Of a stretch of 22,396 nucleotides of DNA, positions 1 to 8,019 are shown piece after piece. The first letter of the stretch is position 1, and every line of letters starts with the position of its first letter. The position numbers and the translations under genes were made by a program. Source of the DNA: Cellulomonas_A sp047229345 (GTDB lineage Bacteria; Actinomycetota; Actinomycetes; Actinomycetales; Cellulomonadaceae); NCBI RefSeq assembly GCF_047229345.1, contig NZ_JBFTER010000085.1, positions 1 through 22,396 on the forward strand. The letters run 5' to 3'. A model generated the notes under the pieces. It ran no database searches and was not told where the DNA came from. It worked only from the letters and a program-made list of their open reading frames with translations.

Positions 1-86
1 CTGCAAGCCGTGCTCGAGAACTACCTGCGCGCACGGCTCCCCGCACTGAGCGAGACATCCCCGATCGCGCGCGCCCGCCGCGTCGG
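1..86. other. Window edge downstream of argH, unresolved
   Basis: No gene can be assigned with confidence. A minus-strand GTG at 90-88 overlaps the argH stop in the same GTGA style as other junctions in this operon, and about 30 codons with GC-rich third positions run off the window edge. The predicted residues include several cysteines and match no family I recognise. The opposite strand is also open in one frame here, so coding direction is undecided. No clear terminator hairpin is visible before the edge. Confidence 0.2.
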
Positions 87-1592
87 TCACGACGTCCAGG
101 CGCGCAGCTCCGCGGAACGGGCGTGTGCGCGCGCGAGCTGCTCCGCGACCCGGACCGGCGCCGTGCCGCCCGTCGCCGAGCGTGACGCGAGCGAGCCCTC
201 GACGGTCAGCACCGAGCGGACACCGGGCGTGAGGTGCTCGGAGATGCCGGCGAGGTCGTCCTCGCTCAGGTCCCACAGCTCGATGCCCCGGTCCTCGCAC
301 ACCCGGACGCACGCGCCCGCGACCTCGTGGGCCACCCGGAACGGCACGCCCTCGCGCACGAGCCACTCCGCGACGTCGGTCGCGAGCGAGAAGCCCTGCG
401 GCGCGAGCTCGGCGAGGCGGTCCGTGTCGAACGTCAGCGTGGCGACCATGCCCGCGAACGCGGGCAGGAGCACCGCGAGCGTGTCGACCTGGTCGAACAC
501 CGGCTCCTTGTCCTCCTGCAGGTCGCGGTTGTACGCGAGCGGGAGGCCCTTGAGGGTCGTGAGCAGCCCCGTGAGGTCGCCGACGAGCCGCCCGGCCTTG
601 CCGCGCGCGAGCTCGGCGATGTCCGGGTTCTTCTTCTGCGGCATGATGCTCGACCCGGTCGAGTAGGCGTCGTCGAGGCGGACGAAGCCGAACTCCTTGG
701 TCGCCCACAGGATGATCTCCTCCGCGAAGCGCGACAGGTCGACGCCCGTCATCGCCGCGACGAACGCGAACTCCGCGACGACGTCGCGCGACGCGGTGCC
801 GTCGATCGAGTTCTCGACCGGGCCGTCGAACCCGAGCTCCGCCGCGACCGCCGCGGGGTCGAGCCCGAGCGACGAGCCGGCCAGGGCCCCCGAGCCGTAC
901 GGCGAGCGCGCCGCACGGGCGTCCCAGTCGACCCAGCGCTCGACGTCGCGCAGCAGCGGCCAGGCGTGCGCGAGCAGGTGGTGCGCGAGCAGGACCGGCT
1001 GCGCGTGCTGCAGGTGCGTCCGCCCGGGCATCGGGGCGTCGCCCGCGGCCGTCGCCTGCGCCAGGACCGCGTCGACCACGTCGAGCACGAGCCCGCCGAC
1101 GCGACGCGCCTCCTCACGCAGGTAGACGCGCACGAGCGTCGCGATCTGGTCGTTGCGCGAGCGCCCGGCGCGCAGCTTGCCGCCGACCTCCGGTCCGGCC
1201 CGCTCGATGAGCCCGCGCTCGAGCGCGGTGTGCACGTCCTCGTCGGCGAGCACCGGGAGGAACGCGCCGCTCGCGACGTCGTCCCGCAGCCGGGACAGCC
1301 CGTCGAGCATCGTGGCGAGCTCGGCGTCGTCGAGCAGGCCCGCGCGGTGCAGCACGCGCGCGTGCGCGACCGAGCCCGCGATGTCGTGGCGCGCGAGCCG
1401 CCAGTCGAAGTGCGTCGACTGCGACAGCGCCGCGAGCGCCTGCGCGGGGCCGCCGGCGAACCGCCCGCCCCACAGGCTCACGGGCGCCTGCCCGGCGACG
1501 GTCCCGGCGCCCCCGTCGCCCGGACCGCCGCCGGACCGCCCGCCCTCGGGCGCGCCGGACGGTGTGCCCGTCGTCCCCGCTGCGTTCGTCAT
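87..1592 (-). CDS. argH: Argininosuccinate lyase ArgH
   Basis: Cytoplasmic lyase for the last step of arginine synthesis: argininosuccinate to arginine plus fumarate. It belongs to the fumarase/aspartase superfamily. The 501-residue protein carries the family start SLWGGRF at 39-45, the THLQHAQP segment with the catalytic-type His193, and the flexible serine-loop signature GSSIMPQKKNPD at 313-324. Its first 38 residues are a Gly/Ala/Pro-rich extension not needed for the fold, so the true start could be further in. The chosen ATG lies one base after the argG stop (TGACATG), which favours it and suggests translational coupling. This is the last recognised gene of the arg operon. Confidence 0.96.
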   Translation of the reverse strand: MTNAAGTTGTPSGAPEGGRSGGGPGDGGAGTVAGQAPVSLWGGRFAGGPAQALAALSQSTHFDWRLARHDIAGSVAHARVLHRAGLLDDAELATMLDGLSRLRDDVASGAFLPVLADEDVHTALERGLIERAGPEVGGKLRAGRSRNDQIATLVRVYLREEARRVGGLVLDVVDAVLAQATAAGDAPMPGRTHLQHAQPVLLAHHLLAHAWPLLRDVERWVDWDARAARSPYGSGALAGSSLGLDPAAVAAELGFDGPVENSIDGTASRDVVAEFAFVAAMTGVDLSRFAEEIILWATKEFGFVRLDDAYSTGSSIMPQKKNPDIAELARGKAGRLVGDLTGLLTTLKGLPLAYNRDLQEDKEPVFDQVDTLAVLLPAFAGMVATLTFDTDRLAELAPQGFSLATDVAEWLVREGVPFRVAHEVAGACVRVCEDRGIELWDLSEDDLAGISEHLTPGVRSVLTVEGSLASRSATGGTAPVRVAEQLARAHARSAELRAWTS

Positions 1593-1593
1593 G

Positions 1594-3024
1594 TCAGTCC
1601 GTCCCGACTTCCATCGCGGCGCTCTCGAGCGCCAGCTCCTCGTCGCCGAGGACCGAGGGGTTGTCCGCGATCACGTCGGCGCCGCCCGTGGGCAGGGCAC
1701 CGAAGAGCGTGCCGTTCTCGACGAGGACCTGGCCCTGGTCGACCGGCTGCTGCGCGTACAGCTCGAGCTTGGCGCGCGAGTCGGCGATGTCGAGGTTGCG
1801 CATGGTCAGCTGGCCGATCCGGTCGGTCGGCCCGAACGCCGCCGACTCGGTGCGCTCCATCGAGAGCTTGTCCGGGTGGTACGACAGCGCCGGGCCGTCC
1901 GTGCGCAGGATCGTGTAGTCCTCGCCGCGGCGCAGGCGCAGCGTCACCTCGCCGGTGACGACGGACGCGATCCACCGCTGGATCGACTCGCGCAGCATGA
2001 GCGCCTGCGGGTCGAGCCAACGCCCCTCGTAGAGCAGGCGGCCGAGCCGGCGGCCCTCGGCGTGGTAGCTCGCGATGGTGTCCTCGTTGTGGATGGCGTT
2101 GACGAGCCGCTCGTAGGCGACGAACAGCAGCGCCATGCCGGGGGCCTCGTAGACGCCGCGCGACTTCGCCTCGATGATCCGGTTCTCGATCTGGTCGGAC
2201 ATGCCGAGCCCGTGCCGCCCGCCGACCGCGTTGGCCTCGCGGACCAGCTCCACCGGGTCGTCGTAGCGCACGCCGTTGATCGTGGTCGGCCGGCCCCGCT
2301 CGAAGCCGATGGTCACGTCCTCGGTCGCGATCTCCACCTCGGGGTCCCAGAACCGGACGCCCATGATCGGCTGGACCAGCTCGAGCGAGACGTCGAGCTG
2401 CTCGAGCGTCTTGGCCTCGTGCGTGGCGCCCCAGATGTTGGCGTCGGTCGAGTACGCCTTCTCGGCGCTGTCCCGGTACGGCAGCTCGTGCTCGACGAGG
2501 AACTGGCTCATCTCCGCGCGCCCGCCGAGCTCGGACACGAAGTCCTTGTCGAGCCACGGCTTGTAGATCCGGAGCGACGGGTTCGCGAGGAGCCCGTAGC
2601 GGTAGAACCGCTCGATGTCGTTGCCCTTGAACGTCGAGCCGTCGCCCCAGATCTCCACGCCGTCGGACTGCATGGCGCGCACCAGGAGCGTGCCGGTCAC
2701 GGCGCGGCCCAGGGGGGTCGTGTTGAAGTACGACCGCCCGCCGCTGCGGATGTGGAACGCACCGCACGCCAGCGCGGCCAGGCCCTCCTCGACCAGCGCC
2801 CCCTTGCAGTCGACCGCCCGCGAGAGCTCCGCGCCGTACATGAGCGCGCGGTCCGGCACCTGGTCGATCTCGGGCTCGTCGTACTGGCCGAGGTCCGCCG
2901 TGTAGGTGCACGGGACCGCCCCGTGGTGACGCATCCAGGCCACGGCGACCGACGTGTCGAGACCGCCCGAGAAGGCGATCCCCACACGCTCGCCCACGGG
3001 GAGCTGAGTCAGAACCTTGCTCAC
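1594..3024 (-). CDS. argG: Argininosuccinate synthase ArgG, long E. coli-like form
   Basis: Joins citrulline and aspartate using ATP to give argininosuccinate. The protein has 476 residues. The PP-loop SGGLDTS is at 19-25 and GNDIERF, a substrate-binding segment, is at 134-140. Sequence and length resemble the E. coli-type subfamily (about 447 residues) rather than the roughly 400-residue form familiar from Mycobacterium and Streptomyces. About 30 extra acidic/alanine-rich residues follow the conserved core. The GTG start overlaps the argR stop as GTGA, with a good Shine-Dalgarno (GGAAG, about 6 nt upstream). It lies between argR and argH in one operon. Confidence 0.97.
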   Translation of the reverse strand: MSKVLTQLPVGERVGIAFSGGLDTSVAVAWMRHHGAVPCTYTADLGQYDEPEIDQVPDRALMYGAELSRAVDCKGALVEEGLAALACGAFHIRSGGRSYFNTTPLGRAVTGTLLVRAMQSDGVEIWGDGSTFKGNDIERFYRYGLLANPSLRIYKPWLDKDFVSELGGRAEMSQFLVEHELPYRDSAEKAYSTDANIWGATHEAKTLEQLDVSLELVQPIMGVRFWDPEVEIATEDVTIGFERGRPTTINGVRYDDPVELVREANAVGGRHGLGMSDQIENRIIEAKSRGVYEAPGMALLFVAYERLVNAIHNEDTIASYHAEGRRLGRLLYEGRWLDPQALMLRESIQRWIASVVTGEVTLRLRRGEDYTILRTDGPALSYHPDKLSMERTESAAFGPTDRIGQLTMRNLDIADSRAKLELYAQQPVDQGQVLVENGTLFGALPTGGADVIADNPSVLGDEELALESAAMEVGTD

Positions 3025-3581
3025 GTGTCTTCCTTCTCTCGTGCGTCGTCGCGGCCAGCCGCGAGGTCGAGGAACCGCTGCGCGACGCCCTGGCCGCCGC
3101 CCGGGTCGCTGCTGATGACCAGGACGGTGTCGTCACCGGCGATGGTGCCCATCACGCCCGGCATGACCGAGTGGTCGATGGCCGAGGCGAGGAACTGCGC
3201 GGCGCCCGGCGGGGTGCGCAGGACGACGAGGTTGCCGGACGCCTCGGCCGTCACGACCAGCTCGGCGCACAGGCGCGCGAGCCTCGCCGCGAGCATCTCC
3301 GCGTCGGCCACGGGCGCCGGGGCGCGGTTGCCGCCCTCCGCGGGCACGGTGTAGACGAGCGAGCCGGACGGGGTGCGGACCTTCGTGGCGCGGAGCTCGA
3401 CGAGGTCGCGCGACAGCGTCGCCTGGGTCACGGAGACACCCTCGCACGCCAGGGCCTCGGCCAGCTCGGACTGCGAGTGGACGGCCCGGCGCGAGAGCAG
3501 CCCGGTGATCAGGGCGTGGCGGGCCGCCTTCGTCGGCGGCGAGGTGGCGCCCGCCGTCCCCGCGGTGCTGCCCGGGCTCAC
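3021..3581 (-). CDS. argR: Arginine repressor ArgR
   Basis: Hexameric arginine-responsive transcription factor that binds ARG boxes when loaded with arginine. The 186-residue protein has an N-terminal winged helix-turn-helix (about residues 17-80, with the conserved SRDL at 57-60) and a C-terminal oligomerisation/arginine-binding domain (about 95-175, with the ligand-contacting GDD at 149-151). The first 16 residues are a low-complexity extension. The frame stays open well upstream inside argF, but the GTG at 3581 overlaps the argF stop as GTGA and has GGAG 5 nt upstream, so this is the start. Lying inside the operon it should control implies negative feedback. The likely operator is upstream of argC. 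Confidence 0.96.
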   Translation of the reverse strand: MSPGSTAGTAGATSPPTKAARHALITGLLSRRAVHSQSELAEALACEGVSVTQATLSRDLVELRATKVRTPSGSLVYTVPAEGGNRAPAPVADAEMLAARLARLCAELVVTAEASGNLVVLRTPPGAAQFLASAIDHSVMPGVMGTIAGDDTVLVISSDPGGGQGVAQRFLDLAAGRDDAREKEDT

Positions 3582-4510
3582 GACCGCTCCAGCAACCAGG
3601 TCAGCAGCGCCTTCTGCGCGTGCAGGCGGTTCTCGGCCTCGTCCCACACCGCCGACTGCGGCCCGTCGAGCACCTCCGCGGTGATCTCCTTGCCGCGGTA
3701 GGCCGGCAGGCAGTGCAGCACGATCGCGTCCGGCGCCGCGGCCGCGAGCGACGCGGCGTTGACCTGGTACGGCACGAACGGCTCGGCCCGCACGTCCGCC
3801 GTGGTCTCGTGCCCCATGGAGACCCACGTGTCCGTGGCGATGACGTCGGCGCCCGCGACCGCGACCGCGGGGTCCTGCGTGACGAGGACGGAGCCGCCCG
3901 TGCCGGCCGCGACGCGCTCGGCGTCCGCGAGCACGGCCGCGTCGGGCAGGTACCCGGCCGGCGTCGCGACGCGCACGTGCAGGCCCGCGGTCGCCCCGCC
4001 GAGCAGGTACGAGTGCGCCATGTTGTTCGCGCCGTCGCCGAGGTACGCGAGCGTCTTCCCGGCGAGCGCGCCGACGCCGCCGCGCAGCTGCGCGATCGTC
4101 ATGAGGTCCGCGAGCACCTGGCACGGGTGGAACTCGTCCGTGAGCGCGTTCACGACGGGCACCCCGGAGGCGCCCGCCATCGCGTCGATGCGGCTCTGCG
4201 CGGACGTGCGCCAGACGATGGCCGCGCACTGGCGGTCCAGGACGCGCGCGGTGTCCTCGATGGGCTCGCCACGCTCGAGCTGCGACGTCCCGGAGTCCAG
4301 GAGCAGCGGGTAGCCGCCGAGCTCCGCGACCCCGACCGAGAACGACACGCGCGTGCGCGTCGAGTGCTTGTCGAAGACGAGGGCGACCGCGCGGGGGCCC
4401 GCGAGCGGCGTCCGGATGAACCGGTCGTCGCGGAACGCGAGCGCGAGCTCGAGGACCTCGCTCTGCTCCCGGGGGCTCAGGTCGTCGTCGCGCAGGAAGT
4501 GCCGCACCAT
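3578..4510 (-). CDS. argF: Ornithine carbamoyltransferase ArgF
   Basis: Transfers the carbamoyl group from carbamoyl phosphate to ornithine, giving citrulline. The protein has 310 residues, normal for the anabolic enzyme. The carbamoyl-phosphate loop STRTR is at 50-54, HPCQ at 128-131, the ornithine-binding SMGHE at 231-235, and HCLPAYRGKEI begins at 266. All active-site motifs are intact. The ATG lies one base after the argD stop (TGAGATG) and is preceded by GGAGG about 7 nt upstream, so it can recruit ribosomes on its own as well as by coupling. It is followed directly by argR with a 4-nt overlap. Confidence 0.97.
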   Translation of the reverse strand: MVRHFLRDDDLSPREQSEVLELALAFRDDRFIRTPLAGPRAVALVFDKHSTRTRVSFSVGVAELGGYPLLLDSGTSQLERGEPIEDTARVLDRQCAAIVWRTSAQSRIDAMAGASGVPVVNALTDEFHPCQVLADLMTIAQLRGGVGALAGKTLAYLGDGANNMAHSYLLGGATAGLHVRVATPAGYLPDAAVLADAERVAAGTGGSVLVTQDPAVAVAGADVIATDTWVSMGHETTADVRAEPFVPYQVNAASLAAAAPDAIVLHCLPAYRGKEITAEVLDGPQSAVWDEAENRLHAQKALLTWLLERS

Positions 4511-4511
4511 C

Positions 4512-5822
4512 TCAGGCCTCCGGTCCGAGGTCGCGCGGGAGCCCCGCGAGGAAGTCGACGAGCTGCTGGCCCTGCCCCGCCGTGAGGATGAGGGGCGGCG
4601 CGATCCGCAGCGTCGTCGGCGTGCACGGGTTCACGATGATCCCGGCCGCGAGCGCCTGCGCGGCGAGGTCGGCTGCGACGGGACGGGCCAGCTCGACCGC
4701 GATCAGGAGGCCCTCGCCGCGCACCTGCGCGACGAGCGGGTGCGCGAGCGCCGTGACCGACGCGCGCAGCCCGGCGCCCACGTCGCGGACGTTCGCCAGC
4801 AGGCCGTCGCGCTCGATCACGCCGATCGTCGCGAGCCCCGCCGCGGCGGCGACCGGGTTCCCGCCGAACGTCGTGCCGTGCTGACCCCGGCCCAAGAGCG
4901 TCGCCGCCCGCTCGCCGTACGCGACGACCGCGCCGATCGGGAAGCCGCCGCCGAGGCCCTTGGCGAGCGTGACGACGTCCGGGACGATCCCGCCGCCGAG
5001 GTGGTCGTGGTGGTGCGCGAGCCAGGCGCCGGTCCGTCCCATGCCGGTCTGCACCTCGTCGAGCGCGAGCAGCGCGCCCGCGGCCGACGTGAGCTCGCGG
5101 GCCAGCGCGAGGTACCCGGCGGGCAGCGGCCGCACGCCGGCCTCGCCCTGGATCGGCTCGAGCACGAGCGCCGCGACGTCCGCTCCCCCGCCGTGCTCCG
5201 GGGCGAACGCCGCCCGCAGCGCGTCGGTGTCGCCGAACGGCAGGAACTCCACGCCGCCGGGCAGCGGCTCGAACGGCTCGCGGTAGGCAGGCTTGTGGGT
5301 CAGCGCGAGCGCCCCCATGCTCCGGCCGTGGAAGGACCCCTCGAGCGCGAGGATGCGCGGGCGGCCGGTGCGGCGCGTCATCTTCACGAGCGCCTCGTTG
5401 GCCTCGGTCCCCGAGTTCGTGAAGAACACCCGCGAGCCGTGGGGTGCACGCGCGAGGTCGAGCAGCCGTTCGGCGAGCGCGACCTGCGTGGGCGTCGCGA
5501 AGAAGTTCGACACGTGCCCGAGCGTGCCGAGCTGCGCGGAGATCGCCGCGGTGAGCGTCGGGTGCGCGTGCCCGAGGGCGTTCACGGCGATGCCCGCGAG
5601 CAGGTCCAGGTACCGGGTGCCGTCGGCGTCCCACACGTAGGCGCCGTCGCCGCGCACGAGCACGCGCTGCGGGGGGCCGAACGTGTCCATGACGGCCGCG
5701 GAGTACCGCTGCGTCCAGTGCGCGCCCGAGTCGGGGGCGACGAGGTCACCCGCGCCCGGGGCGACCGGCGCGGCGCCGAGCGCGGCGGACGGGGCGCCCG
5801 GGGTCAGGTCGGCGGCGCTCAT
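4512..5822 (-). CDS. argD: Acetylornithine aminotransferase ArgD
   Basis: PLP enzyme that converts N-acetylglutamate semialdehyde to N-acetylornithine with glutamate as amino donor. The protein has 436 residues. NSGTEANEA, in the PLP phosphate site, is at 136-144; the cofactor-binding aspartate is in LDEVQTG (D255); the Schiff-base lysine is K288 in TLAKGLGGG. The first 33 residues are an Ala/Pro-rich extension before the conserved HWTQRY. The frame is open far upstream inside argB, but the ATG at 5822 overlaps the argB stop as ATGA and follows a G-rich Shine-Dalgarno, which fixes the start. Members of this family sometimes also act on succinyl-diaminopimelate intermediates; the sequence cannot settle that here. 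Confidence 0.96.
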   Translation of the reverse strand: MSAADLTPGAPSAALGAAPVAPGAGDLVAPDSGAHWTQRYSAAVMDTFGPPQRVLVRGDGAYVWDADGTRYLDLLAGIAVNALGHAHPTLTAAISAQLGTLGHVSNFFATPTQVALAERLLDLARAPHGSRVFFTNSGTEANEALVKMTRRTGRPRILALEGSFHGRSMGALALTHKPAYREPFEPLPGGVEFLPFGDTDALRAAFAPEHGGGADVAALVLEPIQGEAGVRPLPAGYLALARELTSAAGALLALDEVQTGMGRTGAWLAHHHDHLGGGIVPDVVTLAKGLGGGFPIGAVVAYGERAATLLGRGQHGTTFGGNPVAAAAGLATIGVIERDGLLANVRDVGAGLRASVTALAHPLVAQVRGEGLLIAVELARPVAADLAAQALAAGIIVNPCTPTTLRIAPPLILTAGQGQQLVDFLAGLPRDLGPEA

Positions 5823-6823
5823 GACCGTGCCCCCCGGACGGCGGCCTCGTCGACGGCCGGGATCTCGCCCGTGAACGGCGACGGGACCGGCTCGTCGTCG
5901 GGCAGCACCATCGTCCCCACCCCGTCGGACGTGAAGACCTCGACGAGGATCGAGTGCGCCGCGCGCCCGTCGATCACGTGCGCGCGGCCGACGCCGCCCT
6001 CGACGGCCCGCCAGCACGCCTCCATCTTGGGGCGCATGCCGGCGTCGAGCGTCGGCAGCAGCTCCGCGAGCGCGCTCGACCGGATGCGGCGCACGAGCGA
6101 CCCCCGGTCGGGCCAGCTCGTGTAGAGGCCCTCGACGTCGGTCAGCACGATGAGCTTGCGGGCGCCGAGCGCCACCGCGAGGGCCGCCGCCGCCGTGTCC
6201 GCGTTGACGTTGAGCACCTGCGTGGGGTCCTCGAGGTCCGGGGCGACGGTCGAGACGACCGGGATGCGGCCCGCGTCGAGCAGGTCGAGGACCGCACCGG
6301 GGTTGACCTCGACGACGTCGCCGACGAGCCCGATGTCGACGCTCTCGCCGTCGACGACCGCCTGGCGCCGCCGCGCCCGCAGCAGGCCGCCGTCCTCGCC
6401 GGACAGGCCGACCGCGTACGGGCCGTGCGCGTTGAGCAGCCCGACGAGCTCGCGCGAGACCTGGCCGGTGAGGACCATCCGGACGACGTCCATCGCCTCG
6501 GGCGTCGTGACCCGCAGCCCGCCCCGGAACTCGCTCTCGATGCCGAGCCGGTCGAGCATCGCGTTGATCTGCGGTCCGCCGCCGTGCACCACGACGGGCC
6601 GCAGCCCGACCTGGTGCAGGAAGACCATGTCCTCGGCGAACGCGCGCTTGAGGTCGGCGTCGATCATCGCGTTGCCGCCGTACTTGACGACGACGAGCGC
6701 GCCCTTGAACCGCTGCAGCCACGGCAGCGCCTCGATGAGGACCTCGGCCTTCTGGTCGGCGCGCAGGTCGGTGCGGGTGTTGAACACGAAGTCGTCGCTC
6801 ACGGTGGGCCCGTCGGTGCTCAT
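5819..6823 (-). CDS. argB: Acetylglutamate kinase ArgB
   Basis: Phosphorylates N-acetylglutamate, usually the arginine-sensitive committed step. The protein has 334 residues and the amino-acid kinase fold: KYGGNAM at 47-53 (phosphate-binding lysine), HGGGPQI at 80-86, FRGGLRVT at 99-106 and NVNADT at 205-210. It has an N-terminal helix region (about residues 17-38) of the kind seen in arginine-inhibited hexameric enzymes, so feedback inhibition is likely but inferred. The ATG overlaps the argJ stop (ATGA). I see no Shine-Dalgarno before it, so translation probably depends on ribosomes arriving from argJ. An in-frame GTG seven codons later is a less likely start. Confidence 0.96.
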   Translation of the reverse strand: MSTDGPTVSDDFVFNTRTDLRADQKAEVLIEALPWLQRFKGALVVVKYGGNAMIDADLKRAFAEDMVFLHQVGLRPVVVHGGGPQINAMLDRLGIESEFRGGLRVTTPEAMDVVRMVLTGQVSRELVGLLNAHGPYAVGLSGEDGGLLRARRRQAVVDGESVDIGLVGDVVEVNPGAVLDLLDAGRIPVVSTVAPDLEDPTQVLNVNADTAAAALAVALGARKLIVLTDVEGLYTSWPDRGSLVRRIRSSALAELLPTLDAGMRPKMEACWRAVEGGVGRAHVIDGRAAHSILVEVFTSDGVGTMVLPDDEPVPSPFTGEIPAVDEAAVRGARS

Positions 6824-8019
6824 GTCGAGTACGCGCTGTTCTCGTGGACGTAGTCGTGCGAGAGGTCGTTGGTCCAGACCGTCGCGGACGCGTCGCCGGC
6901 GTGCAGGTCGATCACGACGTGCACCTCGCGCTGAGAGGCGAGGTCGACCTTCGAGCGGTCCTCGTACGCGCCGCCCGCGCGGCAGACCTGGACGCCGTTG
7001 AAGGTGACGTCGAGCTGCGCGGGGTCGTACGCCGCGACCTCGACGGGGACGGTCCCCACCTGGGCGAGGATGCGGCCCCAGTTCGGGTCGTTGCCGAAGA
7101 TCGCGGTCTTGACCAGGTTGGACCGGGTCACCGCCCGGGCGACGGCGACCGCGGCGTCCTCGGTCTCGGCGTTCACGACCGTGACCTCGACGTCGTGGGT
7201 CGCGCCCTCGCAGTCGGCGACCAGCGCCCGTGCGAGGCGCGCGCACACCTCGCGCACGGCCTCGGCGAACTCGGCGGGGTCGGGCGTCACTCCGCTCGCC
7301 CCCGAGACGAGCAGCGCGACGGTGTCCGACGTCGACATGCAGCCGTCGGAGTCGATGCGGTCGAGCGTGGTGCCGGTCGCGGCGCGCAGGGCGGAGTCCG
7401 CGGTGGCCGCGTCGACGTCGGCGTCCGTGGTGATCACGCAGAGCATCGTCGCCAGCGCGGGCGCCAGCATCCCGGCGCCCTTGGCCATGCCGCCGACCGT
7501 CCAGCTGCCCGACGGCGTCTCGACGGTCACGTGCGCCGTCTTCGGGACCGTGTCGGTCGTCATGATCGCGACCGACGCGTCCGGGCCGCCGTCCGCCGTG
7601 AGAGCGGGGCCCGCGGCCTCGACACCCGCGAGGAGCTTCTCGCGCGGGAGGCGCTCGCCGATGAGCCCGGTCGACGCGACGAGCACGTCGCCCGACGAGA
7701 CGCCGAGCACCTCGGCGACCTTCTCGGCCGTCGCGTGCACGTCCTGGAACCCCTCGGGTCCGGTGCACACGTTCGCGCCGCCCGAGTTCAGCACGACGGC
7801 GCTCGCGACCCCGTCGGACACCGCCTGGCGCGACCACACGACGGGCGCGCCGACGACGCGGTTGGACGTGAACACCGCGGCCGCGACCTGGGACGGGCCG
7901 TCGTTGACCACGAGCGCCAGGTCGGGGCGGCCCGAGGCCTTGAGGCCGGCCGTGACGCCGGCGGCGCGGAAGCCTGCGGCGGCGGTCACGCCGGGCGAGG
8001 TGGGGATGTCGGTGCTCAC
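6820..8019 (-). CDS. argJ: Bifunctional ornithine acetyltransferase / N-acetylglutamate synthase ArgJ
   Basis: Moves the acetyl group from acetylornithine to glutamate, recycling it; many family members can also use acetyl-CoA. The 399-residue precursor is of normal length and should cleave itself between Ala190 and Thr191 in the conserved KGAGMLAPALATML segment, making Thr191 the nucleophile of the beta chain. NSGGANVCTG at 78-87 is also conserved. The GTG start overlaps the argC stop (GTGA), with GGAG about 8 nt upstream. No argA or argE is seen in this window, consistent with a cyclic pathway in which ArgJ supplies both activities. Whether this enzyme is mono- or bifunctional cannot be read from sequence alone. 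Confidence 0.96.
   Translation of the reverse strand: MSTDIPTSPGVTAAAGFRAAGVTAGLKASGRPDLALVVNDGPSQVAAAVFTSNRVVGAPVVWSRQAVSDGVASAVVLNSGGANVCTGPEGFQDVHATAEKVAEVLGVSSGDVLVASTGLIGERLPREKLLAGVEAAGPALTADGGPDASVAIMTTDTVPKTAHVTVETPSGSWTVGGMAKGAGMLAPALATMLCVITTDADVDAATADSALRAATGTTLDRIDSDGCMSTSDTVALLVSGASGVTPDPAEFAEAVREVCARLARALVADCEGATHDVEVTVVNAETEDAAVAVARAVTRSNLVKTAIFGNDPNWGRILAQVGTVPVEVAAYDPAQLDVTFNGVQVCRAGGAYEDRSKVDLASQREVHVVIDLHAGDASATVWTNDLSHDYVHENSAYST

Noticed and set aside
10..666. Plus-strand frame running in from the left edge across the argH 3' end
   Set aside because: Its first 16 residues look protein-like, but it continues for almost 600 bases as antisense to conserved ArgH sequence without a stop, so a real convergent gene ending here is unlikely.
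1153..3354. Long plus-strand open frame opposite argH, argG and argR
   Set aside because: Same reason: it spans three conserved minus-strand genes, has no family motif, and is a by-product of GC-rich third positions.
4512..6722. Extended N terminus for ArgD reaching into argB
   Set aside because: The upstream part of the frame encodes Arg/Gly-rich shadow sequence; the ATG at 5822 overlaps the argB stop and precedes the normal ArgD sequence. The same logic removed long extensions of argB, argJ, argR, thiE, thiD/tenA and pheT.
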